A model generated the notes under the pieces. The model was not told where the DNA came from. It searched no databases and saw nothing but the letters and a program-made list of their open reading frames with translations. A DNA stretch of 61,247 nucleotides from an uncultured Clostridium sp. (GTDB taxonomy: Bacteria; Bacillota; Clostridia; Lachnospirales; Lachnospiraceae): the NCBI GenBank assembly GCA_900555045.1, contig USJW01000008.1, forward strand, positions 1 to 61,247, written 5' to 3'. Below are positions 14,790 through 23,682 of the stretch, piece by piece (position 1 is the first letter of the stretch; each line of letters opens with the position of its first letter). The translations under genes were made by a program, and so were the position numbers.

Positions 14790-16136
14790 TTAGACCTCAA
14801 TCACCGGGATCTCAAGAAGCGCGCACACCTGCTTTAACGCTTCCGCCACATCCGCCCACACAAGGCTGTAGTGGTGGGGCACTCCCTCATCGATAATCCG
14901 CTCGATCACTTCCCGGACCGGGCGCTCGGTTTTGACGTTTGCCATAATTCCCCTGGTGTAGCGGTCCATGTCCACCGCCTCGCCCTTTAACAGGAACAGC
15001 TTGTATTTGCCGTCAATGTTGGAGAAGCGGGCCGCTGTGACCGCGCCGGGCTTGAGCGCTCCGTAGAACGCCGTTCCCTGCCCTGCCAGCGGGTGGTTTC
15101 TCATCTCCACCGGGTACTTGGGGTTGCACAGGGACGGGGCCGCGTTTCCGCAGTGCCAGAAGGTGATCACATTCTCCTTCTCGTCGATGTTGATCAGATC
15201 GGTGATGAAGGACGGCTGCCCGGTCAGGTAGTACTCCGCCATCTGGGTCAGCTCCGCGTCCACGTCGCCCTCGCAGCCGATGTTGATTCCGTCGTCCGCC
15301 AGGCGCCCTAAAACCGCACAGGGCGTAGTGTGGAGATTTCCCATCTCCGGCCAGCACTTGAGGGTTCCGAAATCGTACTGCTGCTCTCTCATCACTTCCT
15401 TCAGGGCCAGGTAGAGCTTCGAGTGGTTCTCCAGATGTCCCTCCGGCAGCTGATCGGTGCTGTACGTCTGTTCCATCCTGCGCATATCGGCCTCGTAGGC
15501 CTCGCTCAGGAGGGCGTCCATCTTGTCGAAGACCACCTTTAGGTCCGTCTCCTCGATCTTCACGCCGAAGGTTCTGCGGATCAGGCTCTCGTCGAAGCTG
15601 CAGTTGTAAAATGCAGTGGGGCGGTATCCCAGAAGTCCTAAGTTCGTGTGCCGCATAGCCTTCACCACGTGGTAGGCCATAAGGAGATTTCTGACCTTCC
15701 CGGCGGCCCGGGAGTCCTCCTTGCTGCCGTACACGGTGTGGCACACAGCTCCGAGCCTGCGCACCGCGGCGGCGTTCATCGTCATCGCGCACAGCGCGTT
15801 GGCGTATAGCCGGTCGTCCCGCTCAAAGGGAACCTCGTAGGGGGCCCAAAGGATAATCGGCACGTTCAACATCTCCGTCAGGTAGGAGGCCACATCGTCG
15901 CCGGTAAAAGCGCCGTAGACCATCACGATCACGTCCACCTCGCGCTCCTTAAATTCCTTTGTCACCTGCTCCACGGCTTCCCGGTTGGCTCCCAGGACCA
16001 AGGCGCGGACCACGTTGACCTCTTTTAAGTTCTCCTCCAGCCAGTCACCGTACGTCCTGTTTCTCTCTTCCGGAAGCTCTTTGGGCCAGCGTCCGGAGTA
16101 TGTAACTACAAACCCGACATTTAATTTTTGCTTCAT
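14790..16136 (-). CDS. L-fucose/L-arabinose isomerase family protein
   Basis: A 448-residue protein of the FucI/AraA-type fold, which interconverts aldoses and ketoses with a divalent metal. Visible features are an N-terminal Rossmann-like region (VDVIVMVYGAFTGDDVASYL), KCWPEMGNLHTTPCAVLGRLADDGINIGCEGD in the middle (a family Glu/Asp metal region) and FWHCGNAAP near the C-terminal domain. Start is ATG 16136 with AGAGGAGG 5 nt upstream, not 16181. It is transcribed first, ahead of lacI, with its own promoter and operator motif. The true substrate is unknown; family members include many uncharacterised proteins. Confidence 0.8.
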   Translation of the reverse strand: MKQKLNVGFVVTYSGRWPKELPEERNRTYGDWLEENLKEVNVVRALVLGANREAVEQVTKEFKEREVDVIVMVYGAFTGDDVASYLTEMLNVPIILWAPYEVPFERDDRLYANALCAMTMNAAAVRRLGAVCHTVYGSKEDSRAAGKVRNLLMAYHVVKAMRHTNLGLLGYRPTAFYNCSFDESLIRRTFGVKIEETDLKVVFDKMDALLSEAYEADMRRMEQTYSTDQLPEGHLENHSKLYLALKEVMREQQYDFGTLKCWPEMGNLHTTPCAVLGRLADDGINIGCEGDVDAELTQMAEYYLTGQPSFITDLINIDEKENVITFWHCGNAAPSLCNPKYPVEMRNHPLAGQGTAFYGALKPGAVTAARFSNIDGKYKLFLLKGEAVDMDRYTRGIMANVKTERPVREVIERIIDEGVPHHYSLVWADVAEALKQVCALLEIPVIEV

Positions 16137-16180
16137 GCACGCCTCCTCTTTAAGAAAATGCACAATTAAAACTTTTATCA

Positions 16181-16193
16181 ACTCGTGTGTATA
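16181..16193. promoter_or_regulatory. operator-like motif ACTCGTGTGTATA, copy 3
   Basis: Third identical copy of the 13-mer, located about 6 to 18 nt downstream of the predicted -10 of the isomerase gene. Its position relative to the promoter is the same as in the lacI gene. Confidence 0.72.
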
Positions 16194-16198
16194 CTACA

Positions 16199-16227
16199 CA
16201 TTTACCATATAATATCTGGTTTGTCAA
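16199..16227 (-). promoter_or_regulatory. promoter of the isomerase gene
   Basis: Minus strand: perfect TTGACA (16222-16227), 17-nt spacer, then a weak -10 TAAATG (16199-16204). The arrangement relative to the operator motif mirrors that of the lacI promoter, which supports it despite the poor -10. Confidence 0.55.
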
Positions 16228-16283
16228 TAGGGCTGCGGGATTTTTTACTATTTTTTCACACATTAGGGCGCAGACGGCGCAGC

Positions 16284-16307
16284 AAAAAGGGGCCGTCACC
16301 CGGCCCC
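16284..16307 (-). terminator. terminator of the nucleoside catabolic genes
   Basis: On the minus strand GGGGCCG, a 5-nt loop and CGGCCCC followed by TTTTT. It lies 60 nt past the uridine phosphorylase stop at 16367 and before the isomerase promoter. Confidence 0.85.
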
Positions 16308-16366
16308 CTTCCGAATCATCGAACTGGTCTCATCCCAAACATTTTAAAACCGGCTCCCCGCTGCCC

Positions 16367-17149
16367 CTACAGCCTCTCGGCCTTATCGCTCAGGATCAAC
16401 CGGCGGATGGCGTCCACGGTCACGCGGATCACCTCGCTGGTGTCCTGGGTCTGGGGGTTGGGAAGGCCCGCGAGCACCCGCTCCTGGTTGCCTGCGGTGA
16501 GGAACACGGAGCCACACCGGACCTTTAGGTACCGGGCCGCCACGAACAGAGCCGCGGACTCCATCTCGGAGGCCAGGCAGCCCAGGCGCTTCCACGCCTC
16601 CCACTTATTCTCCAGCTCCCAGCTCACCGGCTTGTCCTTCGGCTCATACTGCCCGTAGAAGGAGTCCTTGCACTGCACCACGCCCACGTGGCAGCGCTTC
16701 TTTGCCTCCCTGGCAGCCTCCGCCAGCGCCTGCACGATCTGGAAATCCGCCACCGCCGGAAACTCGATGGGCGCGTACTCCCTCGACGTGCCCTCCATGC
16801 GGATCGCGCCGGAGGCGATCACGATGTCTCCCCCCTGCACGTCCAGGTCCACGCCGCCGCAGGTGCCCATGCGGATAAAGGTGTCCGCCCCGGCCCGCAC
16901 CAGCTCCTCCAGGGCGATGGATGCGCTGGGCCCGCCGATGCCGGTGGAGGTGACGCTCACCATCTCCCCGTCCAGATACCCGGTGTAGGTCACAAACTCC
17001 CGGTTGTCCGCGATAAACTCTGCGCCGTCCAGGTACGCCGCGATCTTCTCACACCGCTTGGGGTCCCCCGGCAGGATCACATAGCGCCCCACCTGCCCTC
17101 TGCGGACGCCCAAATGGCGCTGTACTCCCTCTTCTGTGTAAATGCTCAT
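16367..17149 (-). CDS. udp: uridine phosphorylase
   Basis: A 260-residue nucleoside phosphorylase of the NP-I family, most like uridine phosphorylase. It splits uridine with phosphate to uracil and ribose 1-phosphate in the cytoplasm. Motifs: VILPGDPKRCEKIA (phosphate site), SVTSTGIGGPSASIALEEL, MGTCGG, KDSFYGQ (the pyrimidine-recognition region) and EMESAALF (ribose-binding Glu). AGGAGG precedes the ATG. It follows the nucleoside hydrolase by 22 nt in the nucleoside cluster. Purine phosphorylase activity is less likely but not excluded. Confidence 0.88.
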   Translation of the reverse strand: MSIYTEEGVQRHLGVRRGQVGRYVILPGDPKRCEKIAAYLDGAEFIADNREFVTYTGYLDGEMVSVTSTGIGGPSASIALEELVRAGADTFIRMGTCGGVDLDVQGGDIVIASGAIRMEGTSREYAPIEFPAVADFQIVQALAEAAREAKKRCHVGVVQCKDSFYGQYEPKDKPVSWELENKWEAWKRLGCLASEMESAALFVAARYLKVRCGSVFLTAGNQERVLAGLPNPQTQDTSEVIRVTVDAIRRLILSDKAERL

Positions 17150-17171
17150 ATCCTATTCCTCCTTCTCCGAT

Positions 17172-18116
17172 TCATTCCCAAAATGCCGCCAGGAGACAGG
17201 CAACCGCCCGCTCCCGCTCGACGTCCACCGCAAACGACACGTACTCTGCCGCAAACGGCTTCTCCCTCGTGTCCGTCACCACCATGCCCTTACAGTAGGT
17301 CCCGCCGCACTCGATCCTGGCCTTTCTCTTCTGGACCCGGAACAGCTCCGGGTGCAGGGCCGCCACCATGGCCAGGGGATCGTGGAGCGGGCAGTCATCC
17401 AGGCTGTAATTCTGTTCCCGGCTGCCCTTCCGGTAGTAGGTGAGCGCCGCGTCCATGTAGTCCACGGCCTTTTTGCAGGACTCCTTTCTCACCCGCTTAA
17501 GCAGCTCTATGTGGTCCTTCGTGAGCCTGGTTGGGATCGTCACGTCCAGGCCCACGGCCAGAATGTCCATCCCGGACTGAAAAACCATGTCGCAGGCCTT
17601 CGGGTCCCCCGCAAAGTTGGCCTCCGCCACCGGCGACACGTTTCCCCGCATATTTAAGGTGCCGCCCATGGAGACCACCCGCCGGATCTTTTTCGCGAAA
17701 TCCGGGTAGCGCATGAGGGTGAGCGCCACATTGGTCATGGGGCCCAGGGTCACTAAGACCAGCTCCCCCGGATACCTCTCTGCCATCTCCATCATAAAAT
17801 CGCTGGCGTCCTGCGCGCGGAACGTCCGCTCCGAGTCCGGCAAAACCACATTGCCGATTCCGTTCTCACCATGGATGAAGGTCACCGGCCCGTGCCATTT
17901 TTCTTCCAGCGGCCGGTCCGCGCCGACCACCACCGGGATGTCCGGGGCGTCCGCCAGATCCAGTATCTTTAACGTGTTGACACCGGCCTGCGCAGAGTCC
18001 GTGTTGCCCGTCACCGTCGTGATTCCCACGATCTCCACATCCGGGTGGTTTAAGGCGTAAAGTAAGGCGATGGAATCGTCCACGCCGGTGTCCGCATCGA
18101 TCAATAATCGTGTCAT
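17172..18116 (-). CDS. inosine/uridine-preferring nucleoside hydrolase
   Basis: A 314-residue calcium-dependent nucleoside hydrolase (IunH family) that cleaves nucleosides to ribose and base. The family's N-terminal Asp cluster is intact (IDADTGVDDS, about residues 6-15), as are TLGPMTNVAL and the C-terminal HDPLAMV with the catalytic His. AGGAGA precedes the ATG. Grouped with uridine phosphorylase downstream, giving two alternative ways to release the base. Exact base preference cannot be read from sequence. Confidence 0.9.
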   Translation of the reverse strand: MTRLLIDADTGVDDSIALLYALNHPDVEIVGITTVTGNTDSAQAGVNTLKILDLADAPDIPVVVGADRPLEEKWHGPVTFIHGENGIGNVVLPDSERTFRAQDASDFMMEMAERYPGELVLVTLGPMTNVALTLMRYPDFAKKIRRVVSMGGTLNMRGNVSPVAEANFAGDPKACDMVFQSGMDILAVGLDVTIPTRLTKDHIELLKRVRKESCKKAVDYMDAALTYYRKGSREQNYSLDDCPLHDPLAMVAALHPELFRVQKRKARIECGGTYCKGMVVTDTREKPFAAEYVSFAVDVERERAVACLLAAFWE

Positions 18117-18175
18117 ATTCTCTCCTGTCTAAACTTTTATTGCTCCGCGGGCTGCACCTGCGGCCAATTGTGTAC

Positions 18176-18230
18176 AAAAAAAGAAGAACTCCATTCTCTC
18201 ACTGATCCTGAAGTTCTTCTCTCGTAAATT
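18176..18230 (-). terminator. terminator after gntR
   Basis: Minus strand: AGAAGAACT (18222-18230) pairs with AGTTCTTCT (18182-18190) and is followed by TTTTTTTG. It separates the gntR gene from the nucleoside hydrolase, implying that the last two genes need read-through or their own weak promoter in 18117-18175, where I see no clear one. Confidence 0.82.
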
Positions 18231-18240
18231 TAATCAACGT

Positions 18241-18990
18241 TTACATGCGGTCGTTCTTCCGCCGGAGCACGAACTCGTACTGGCTCGGGCGGAACAACAG
18301 CTTCTGGGACAGAATCGGAGCGTCAAACTCCGTGTAGATCTCCTCCTCCATGATAAACAGCGTGTCGTCCTCCTCGATCCCGAGCACCTGGGCCGTTCTC
18401 TCCCGGGCGCTGGTCACGCGCATTCTCGTGTCGCTGTAGAGGCCGCCGGTCTCCAAAAGCTTACAGTAGTACTGGTAAACCTCATCGTTGTTGTCGAAAT
18501 CCACATTCCCCTTCACCAGCACGTCGTACGGAATGTAGACGTTGGCAAAGCCCTGGGCCACACCCTGACTGTAGTAGACGATGTCAATGATGGCGATCAC
18601 CGTGGAGGCGCTGAGCTTTAACACCTCCTGGTACTTGGGGGTGGGGGGCTGAAAGCCGATGGTCAATGTCACCTTGTCGATGGGCTCGTTGCAGAAGTCC
18701 ACCATGGGGTTGCAGATCTTCTCCATCCCGCTCTGGCTCATGTCCTTGTTGGAGAGGACGATGTTGCCCTTTCCCTGATGGTTCATGATCAGGCCGTCCT
18801 CCTGAAGGAGCAGCATCGCCTGCCTGAGGGTTCCCCGGCTCACGTTCAGCTGCTCCGCCAGGATATTCTCCCCCGGCAGCTTGTCCCCGGGCTTGTACTT
18901 GCCTTCCTTTAACCAGCTGGTGATCGTTCCGTAAACCTGCACGTAAAGGGGTGCCTTTATACTCTTCTCGTTATCAATTGGGCCTGCCAT
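18241..18990 (-). CDS. GntR-family regulator (HutC-type) of nucleoside genes
   Basis: A 249-residue regulator. The N-terminal winged helix-turn-helix (about residues 10-75) has the GntR pattern PLYVQVYGTITSWLKEGKYK, KLPGENILAEQLNVSRGTLR and a QAMLLLQEDGLI wing. The C-terminal UTRA-type effector domain (about 90-245) includes IVYYSQGVAQGFANVYIPYD. It lies within the nucleoside importer/catabolism cluster on the same strand and has its own promoter, so nucleosides or their phosphates are the likely effector. Confidence 0.9.
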   Translation of the reverse strand: MAGPIDNEKSIKAPLYVQVYGTITSWLKEGKYKPGDKLPGENILAEQLNVSRGTLRQAMLLLQEDGLIMNHQGKGNIVLSNKDMSQSGMEKICNPMVDFCNEPIDKVTLTIGFQPPTPKYQEVLKLSASTVIAIIDIVYYSQGVAQGFANVYIPYDVLVKGNVDFDNNDEVYQYYCKLLETGGLYSDTRMRVTSARERTAQVLGIEEDDTLFIMEEEIYTEFDAPILSQKLLFRPSQYEFVLRRKNDRM

Positions 18991-19024
18991 GTCTGTCTTC
19001 CTTTTCTATAACCATGATAGTATA

Positions 19025-19053
19025 AATATAGCACAGTCAATATGCCATTTCAA
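19025..19053 (-). promoter_or_regulatory. promoter of gntR
   Basis: Minus strand: TTGAAA (19048-19053), 17-nt spacer and TATATT (19025-19030) with an extended -10 TGC. It lies about 35 nt upstream of the gntR start, in the gap after the permease gene. Confidence 0.65.
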
Positions 19054-19109
19054 CTTCACAATCAATTTCCTTCGCTATTCAGTTGTCAATGCTGCGCAAT
19101 TCTCAAAAA

Positions 19110-20021
19110 TTAATCCACCAGCTTTCCCAGCGCCTCCGGGCCCTTGGCCTTCTTGCCGACGATCAGCAGGATCACCAGCGTCACCGCGTAGGGCAGCATC
19201 TGGATGACCTGGGACGGAATCTGGAACGCTGAGTCGTTCAAGTAGAATCTGGCCGCCTGGGCAACTGCGAACACCAGCCCGGCCCCCATGGAGCCCACGG
19301 GGTTCCAGCCGCCGAAGATGTTGGCCGCCAGGCCCATGAAGCCTCGGCCCGCCGTCATGTCCACCACGAACAGGTTGTTCTGGGAGATGGATAAGTAGGA
19401 GCCCGCCAGGCCGGCCAACGCGCCGGCCACCATCATGGCGATGTAGCGGTAGCGGTTGACGTTGACGCCGCAGGACTGGACCGCGAACGGCTGGTCGCCG
19501 ATGGCCCGGTAGCGCACCCCGTACTTGGTCCGGTAGAAGAAGATCCACACGGCCGCCACGATGAGGAACGTCAGGTATAGGTACGGGGACTGGGATTTAA
19601 ACAGCCCTCCGATGACCGGAATCTTTGACAGCACCGGCACCGTGATGTTGGGGATCGCGGCCACGGACTCGGACATGCCCTCCGCCTGCCAGATCGCCTT
19701 CAGAAGCACCGCTGTGGCTCCGCTGGCGAACAGGTTGACGCCCACGCCCACCACGGACTGCTGGGCCTTCCATTTCAGGCAGAAGAGCCCATAAATCCAG
19801 CCGACCAGCACACCCACCACCACGGAGCACACCGCGCCGATGAGCGCGCTTCCGGTATACCACGAGCCCGCCACACCGGCGAAGGCCCCCAAGAGCATCA
19901 TTCCCTCCACACCCAGCAGGATAATACCGCCCCGCTCCGCGATGGTTCCGCACAGCGCGCCCAGCACGATCGGAACCGAAAGCTGAAATGTCAGGCCGAC
20001 AAAACTATTTAACATATCCAA
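19110..20021 (-). CDS. nucleoside ABC transporter permease (NupQ/YufQ type)
   Basis: A 303-residue inner-membrane permease of the branched-chain/BMP-linked family with eight to ten hydrophobic helices. Typical blocks are GGIILLGVEGMMLLGAF, YGVRYRAIGDQPFAVQSCGV and GRGFMGLAANIFGGWNPVG. Start is a TTG at 20021, 9 nt after GGGGG; the ATG two codons later is the alternative. Gap to the partner permease is 6 nt. Fourth gene of the importer operon. Confidence 0.9.
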   Translation of the reverse strand: MDMLNSFVGLTFQLSVPIVLGALCGTIAERGGIILLGVEGMMLLGAFAGVAGSWYTGSALIGAVCSVVVGVLVGWIYGLFCLKWKAQQSVVGVGVNLFASGATAVLLKAIWQAEGMSESVAAIPNITVPVLSKIPVIGGLFKSQSPYLYLTFLIVAAVWIFFYRTKYGVRYRAIGDQPFAVQSCGVNVNRYRYIAMMVAGALAGLAGSYLSISQNNLFVVDMTAGRGFMGLAANIFGGWNPVGSMGAGLVFAVAQAARFYLNDSAFQIPSQVIQMLPYAVTLVILLIVGKKAKGPEALGKLVD

Positions 20022-20027
20022 AACGAT

Positions 20028-21062
20028 TTACCCCCTCTTTTTCTTGAACGCGGAAATCAGTGCCGGCGCAGATACGAACAGAATCACCAGACTCTGCACC
20101 ACGATAATCATGTTCGAGGAGACCGCCGTCTCCCGGCTCATGCGCAGGGCGCCTATGTCCATCACGCCGAACAGAAGCGCCGTCAGGATCACGCCCACCG
20201 GATGGTTTTTCCCCAGGATCGCCACAGCGATTCCGGTGAAGCCGAAGGACGGGGAGAAGCCCTCGATGAAGCGGTGGTATTTTCCGAACATCTCCGTGAC
20301 GCCCGCGATGGCCGCGATTCCGCCGCTTAAGGTCATGGAGAGAATCAGGTAACGGTTCACCGGGATTCCTGCAGCCCTGGCCGCCTCGGAGTTGGAGCCC
20401 ACCGCCCGCAGCTTAAAGCCCACGGAGGTCTTCCACAAAAACAGGTAGATGAGCACCGCGACCACCGCCAGCAGGAACACCGCCGTGGTCAGCTGGGTCC
20501 TGGGGAGCAGCTTGTTAAACCAGATCGCCTCGGGGATCAGCTCCGTCTGGGCCGTGGATCCCTCCACCTTGTAGGGCCCGTTCACCAGCCAGGAGGTGAA
20601 CAGCGTGCAGATGTAGTTTAACATGATGGCCACGATCACCTCGTTGGTCTTGTACTTGGCACGGAATATGCCGGGCACGCTGCCCACCGCCATTCCGGCC
20701 AGGATTCCCGCCCCCACGCTCACGGTGAGCAGCAGGAAGGGCGGAAGCGACGGGAACGCCAGGGCCGTGATCACGGCCGCCATGGCTCCCGCGTGGAGCT
20801 GGCCCTCCGCTCCGATGTTTAACATGCCGCAGCGCTGTCCCATGGCCACGGCCAGACCGGTGAAGGCCAATGGCACGCTCTTACTTATGCTGTTGGCAAC
20901 CGCCTGGGGGCTTCCCAGCGCACCTTTGAGCAGCGCACCGTAGGCTTTAAACGGGGATTCCCCCGAAATCAGGATGAACACCGCCCCGATGACTAACGCC
21001 AGCAGGATGGCCGCCAGCGACCGCAGAATTTCCTCCGCTGTTTTCTTATACTTTTTCCCCAT
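20028..21062 (-). CDS. nucleoside ABC transporter permease (NupP/YufP type)
   Basis: A 344-residue permease of the same family, with a longer N-terminus. Blocks GMLNIGAEGQLHAGAMAAV, KTNEVIVAIMLNYI and LRAVGSNSEAARAAGIPVNR are characteristic of guanosine/uridine-type importers. GGAGG is upstream of the ATG. It lies 6 nt after the ATPase gene and forms the transmembrane pair with the following permease. Confidence 0.9.
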   Translation of the reverse strand: MGKKYKKTAEEILRSLAAILLALVIGAVFILISGESPFKAYGALLKGALGSPQAVANSISKSVPLAFTGLAVAMGQRCGMLNIGAEGQLHAGAMAAVITALAFPSLPPFLLLTVSVGAGILAGMAVGSVPGIFRAKYKTNEVIVAIMLNYICTLFTSWLVNGPYKVEGSTAQTELIPEAIWFNKLLPRTQLTTAVFLLAVVAVLIYLFLWKTSVGFKLRAVGSNSEAARAAGIPVNRYLILSMTLSGGIAAIAGVTEMFGKYHRFIEGFSPSFGFTGIAVAILGKNHPVGVILTALLFGVMDIGALRMSRETAVSSNMIIVVQSLVILFVSAPALISAFKKKRG

Positions 21063-21068
21063 GTCTCA

Positions 21069-22565
21069 TCATACCTCCGCCTTTTTGCCAGCCATGAAAA
21101 GTCCGATCTCTTCCTTCGAGTAGGTTCCGTTTACAAACTGCGCGCTGACCTCCCCCTCGTAGAGAACCGCGATCCGGTCGCTTAAGTTCATAATCTCCGA
21201 CAGCTCCGCCGATATGAGCAGAATGGCCTTGCCCTGCTCCTTTAACTCCAGAAGGGTTTTGTGCACGTACTCGATGGCTCCGATGTCCAGTCCCCTGACC
21301 GGCTGCGCCGCAACCACCAGTTTCGGGTCGTGGATTACCTCCCGGCCGAAGATCACCTTCTGCTGGTTTCCGCCGGAGAGCTGGCCGATGGCCTGGTCGA
21401 TGCCGGAAACCTTGATCTCAAAGTGCTCCACCTGCTTCTTGGCATCCACCGCCAGGGCCCCGTAGTTCACAATCCCGTTCCTGCAGTACCGGGCGTCCTC
21501 CTGGTATCCCAAGAGGAAATTCTCCTGGATGGAGAAGTCCGGGACCATGGCGTGCTTGAAGCGGTCGGAGGGGATGTAGCCAAGCCCCATGGCCTTGCGG
21601 TCCTTGATGGAGACCTTTTTCATGTCCTTTCCCAGGAACAGAAGGCTTCCCTCCCTGCAGGGGCTCATGCCCACGATCATCTCCTCCAACTCCCGCTGGC
21701 CGTTTCCGTCCACGCCGGCGATGCCGAGGATCTCCCCGGCCCGCACCGAGAGGTTGACCGTGTCCTGGGCCTGGGGCTGAAGGCGCACGCCCCTCAGCTC
21801 CAGAACCACCTCCCCGTCGGCCCTGCTGGGCCTGGAGACGACGGATTCCACCTGGCGGCCCACCATCTGGGTCGCCAGCTCCTCCGGCGTGGTGTCCTTT
21901 GTGGCGGTACGAAACACCACCTTTCCCTTGCGGATCACCGTCACCCGGTCGGAGACCGCCATGGTCTCATTCAGCTTGTGGGTGATGAACACGATGGTCT
22001 TTCCGCTCTGCTTCAGCTGGAGAAGGATCCGAAACAGCTCGTCCACCTCCTGAGGTGTCAGCACGGCCGTGGGCTCGTCCAGGATGATGATGTCCGCTCC
22101 CCGGTACAGGGTTTTTAGGATCTCCACCCGCTGCATCATGCCCACGGACAGGTTCCCCACCTTCTCGCTCAAGTCGATCTTAAAGCCGAAGCGGTTCACC
22201 AGCTCCTCCACGCGCTCCCGGTTGGCCTTCTCGTCCGTGAAAAAGCCGCCCGCCTCGTTGCCCATCACGATGTTCTCAAGCACTGTGAACTGGTTCACCA
22301 GCATAAAGTGCTGGTGGACCATGCCGATTCCCAGGGCATAGGCGTCGTTGGGATTGGCAATCTGTGCCTTCTTCTCGTTGATGTAGATTTCCCCGCTGTC
22401 CTGATGGTACAGGCCGAACAGGATGTTCATAAGAGTACTCTTTCCTGTTCCGTTCTCCCCCAGGAGACAGTGGATCTCCTGCTTTTCTACCTGAAAATCA
22501 ATTCCGTCATTTGCCCGCACAGAGCCGAAGCATTTGACGATCCCCACCATATTGATCGCTTTCAT
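21069..22565 (-). CDS. nucleoside ABC transporter ATP-binding protein (NupO type)
   Basis: A 498-residue double ATPase as in sugar/nucleoside importers. The N-terminal domain has Walker A GENGTGKST (about residues 36-44), signature LSVGMMQRVEILK and Walker B IIILDEPTAVLTP. The C-terminal domain has a degenerate Walker A region (GIAGVDGNGQRELEE) and signature LSGGNQQKVIFGRE. GGGGG precedes the ATG. Placed between the binding lipoprotein and the two permeases. Confidence 0.93.
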   Translation of the reverse strand: MKAINMVGIVKCFGSVRANDGIDFQVEKQEIHCLLGENGTGKSTLMNILFGLYHQDSGEIYINEKKAQIANPNDAYALGIGMVHQHFMLVNQFTVLENIVMGNEAGGFFTDEKANRERVEELVNRFGFKIDLSEKVGNLSVGMMQRVEILKTLYRGADIIILDEPTAVLTPQEVDELFRILLQLKQSGKTIVFITHKLNETMAVSDRVTVIRKGKVVFRTATKDTTPEELATQMVGRQVESVVSRPSRADGEVVLELRGVRLQPQAQDTVNLSVRAGEILGIAGVDGNGQRELEEMIVGMSPCREGSLLFLGKDMKKVSIKDRKAMGLGYIPSDRFKHAMVPDFSIQENFLLGYQEDARYCRNGIVNYGALAVDAKKQVEHFEIKVSGIDQAIGQLSGGNQQKVIFGREVIHDPKLVVAAQPVRGLDIGAIEYVHKTLLELKEQGKAILLISAELSEIMNLSDRIAVLYEGEVSAQFVNGTYSKEEIGLFMAGKKAEV

Positions 22566-22575
22566 TTTTTCCCCC

Positions 22576-23643
22576 TTAGTTCAATTCAGACGGAACTTCA
22601 ATCTCCCCGGCAATAATCTTCTCTTTGATCTCGTCAAGCTGCTTTAAAATGTCGTCGGACACCTGGATGTTGCTCCCCTCCACCGTGCAGTCCACGCCGC
22701 CGTCCTTCAGTCCGAGCACCTGGTTTTCACCAGTGTAGGTGTCGTTCACCACGCTCTCGATGGAGTGGTAGGCACAGTTGTCCAGGCGCTTTAACATGCT
22801 GGCCATGATGTGGTCCGGGTCGATGCTGTTCTGGTTTAAGTTGACGCCGATGGCAATGATGTTCTTGTCGGCAGCCTCCTGGAACACGCCCATACCGGAT
22901 GCGCCGGACGCGTGGAAAATGATGTCCGCACCCTTCTCGATGAAGGTTCCCGCGATGGTCTTTGCGGTGGTGGGATCGTTGAAGCCGCCCACGTAGTCCA
23001 CAAGCACCGTGATCTCCGGATCGATGTACTGGGCTCCGGCCTTGTAGCCCGCCGCGAAGTGGTTGATGAGCGGGTTGTCCACGCCGCCGATGAAGCCGAT
23101 CACCTTCTGGTCGTTGATCTTCTCATCGATCTTCTCCTGGCTGGCCAGGGCCGCCAGGGCTCCGGCCAGGAAGCTTCCTTCCTGCTCCTTGCAGGAGTAG
23201 GAGGCCACGTTCTCAAGGTCGCTGCTGGCGTCCAGAAGCGCGAATCTCTGTTCCGGGTAAGCCGCCGCCACGTTGTTAAGCGCGTCCACCTGCTCGGCAC
23301 CCACACAGATCACCAGATCGTACTCCCCGGAGGAGGCCATCTCGTCCTGGATAATCTCCTCATCGGACACCGACTTGGGCTCCACCGCGTCGTAGGTGAC
23401 CCCGAAGTCCTCGGCCGCGCGCTTTACGCCCTCCAGGGCCAGGTCGTTAAACGAGTTTCCGCCGAGCCCCGCCTCCGTGAAGATGATGCCCACATGCTTT
23501 GCGCTCTTGCCGTCTGCAGCCTCGGAGGCCTTCTCTGCTCCGGACTGCGCGCCTGCCCCGGACTGCGCGCCGCCGCAGCCCACCGCAGCCATGGACAAAC
23601 CACACACCAGAATTCCCATAAGAATCGCGCTTCTTTTTTTCAT
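22576..23643 (-). CDS. BMP-family nucleoside-binding lipoprotein
   Basis: A 355-residue PnrA/Med/BmpA-type binding lipoprotein for nucleosides. The signal peptide ends in the lipobox MAAVGCGG (Cys at about residue 23), then an Ala/Gly/Ser linker, then the fold beginning VGIIFTEAGLGGNSFNDLALEG, with LVICVGAEQVDALNNVA and VIGFIGGVDNPLINHFAAGY. AAGGAGAGG precedes the ATG. First gene of the nucleoside operon, with an operator-like palindrome and a promoter just upstream. Confidence 0.92.
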   Translation of the reverse strand: MKKRSAILMGILVCGLSMAAVGCGGAQSGAGAQSGAEKASEAADGKSAKHVGIIFTEAGLGGNSFNDLALEGVKRAAEDFGVTYDAVEPKSVSDEEIIQDEMASSGEYDLVICVGAEQVDALNNVAAAYPEQRFALLDASSDLENVASYSCKEQEGSFLAGALAALASQEKIDEKINDQKVIGFIGGVDNPLINHFAAGYKAGAQYIDPEITVLVDYVGGFNDPTTAKTIAGTFIEKGADIIFHASGASGMGVFQEAADKNIIAIGVNLNQNSIDPDHIMASMLKRLDNCAYHSIESVVNDTYTGENQVLGLKDGGVDCTVEGSNIQVSDDILKQLDEIKEKIIAGEIEVPSELN

Positions 23644-23682
23644 TGTTTCCTCTCCTTTGCATCTTGTCCTATATTTTTTATT

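Noticed and set aside
14790..16136. The fucose-isomerase-like protein as a sulfoquinovose isomerase.
   Set aside because: No sulfolactate, transaldolase or sulfosugar genes are nearby and no specific motif supports it.
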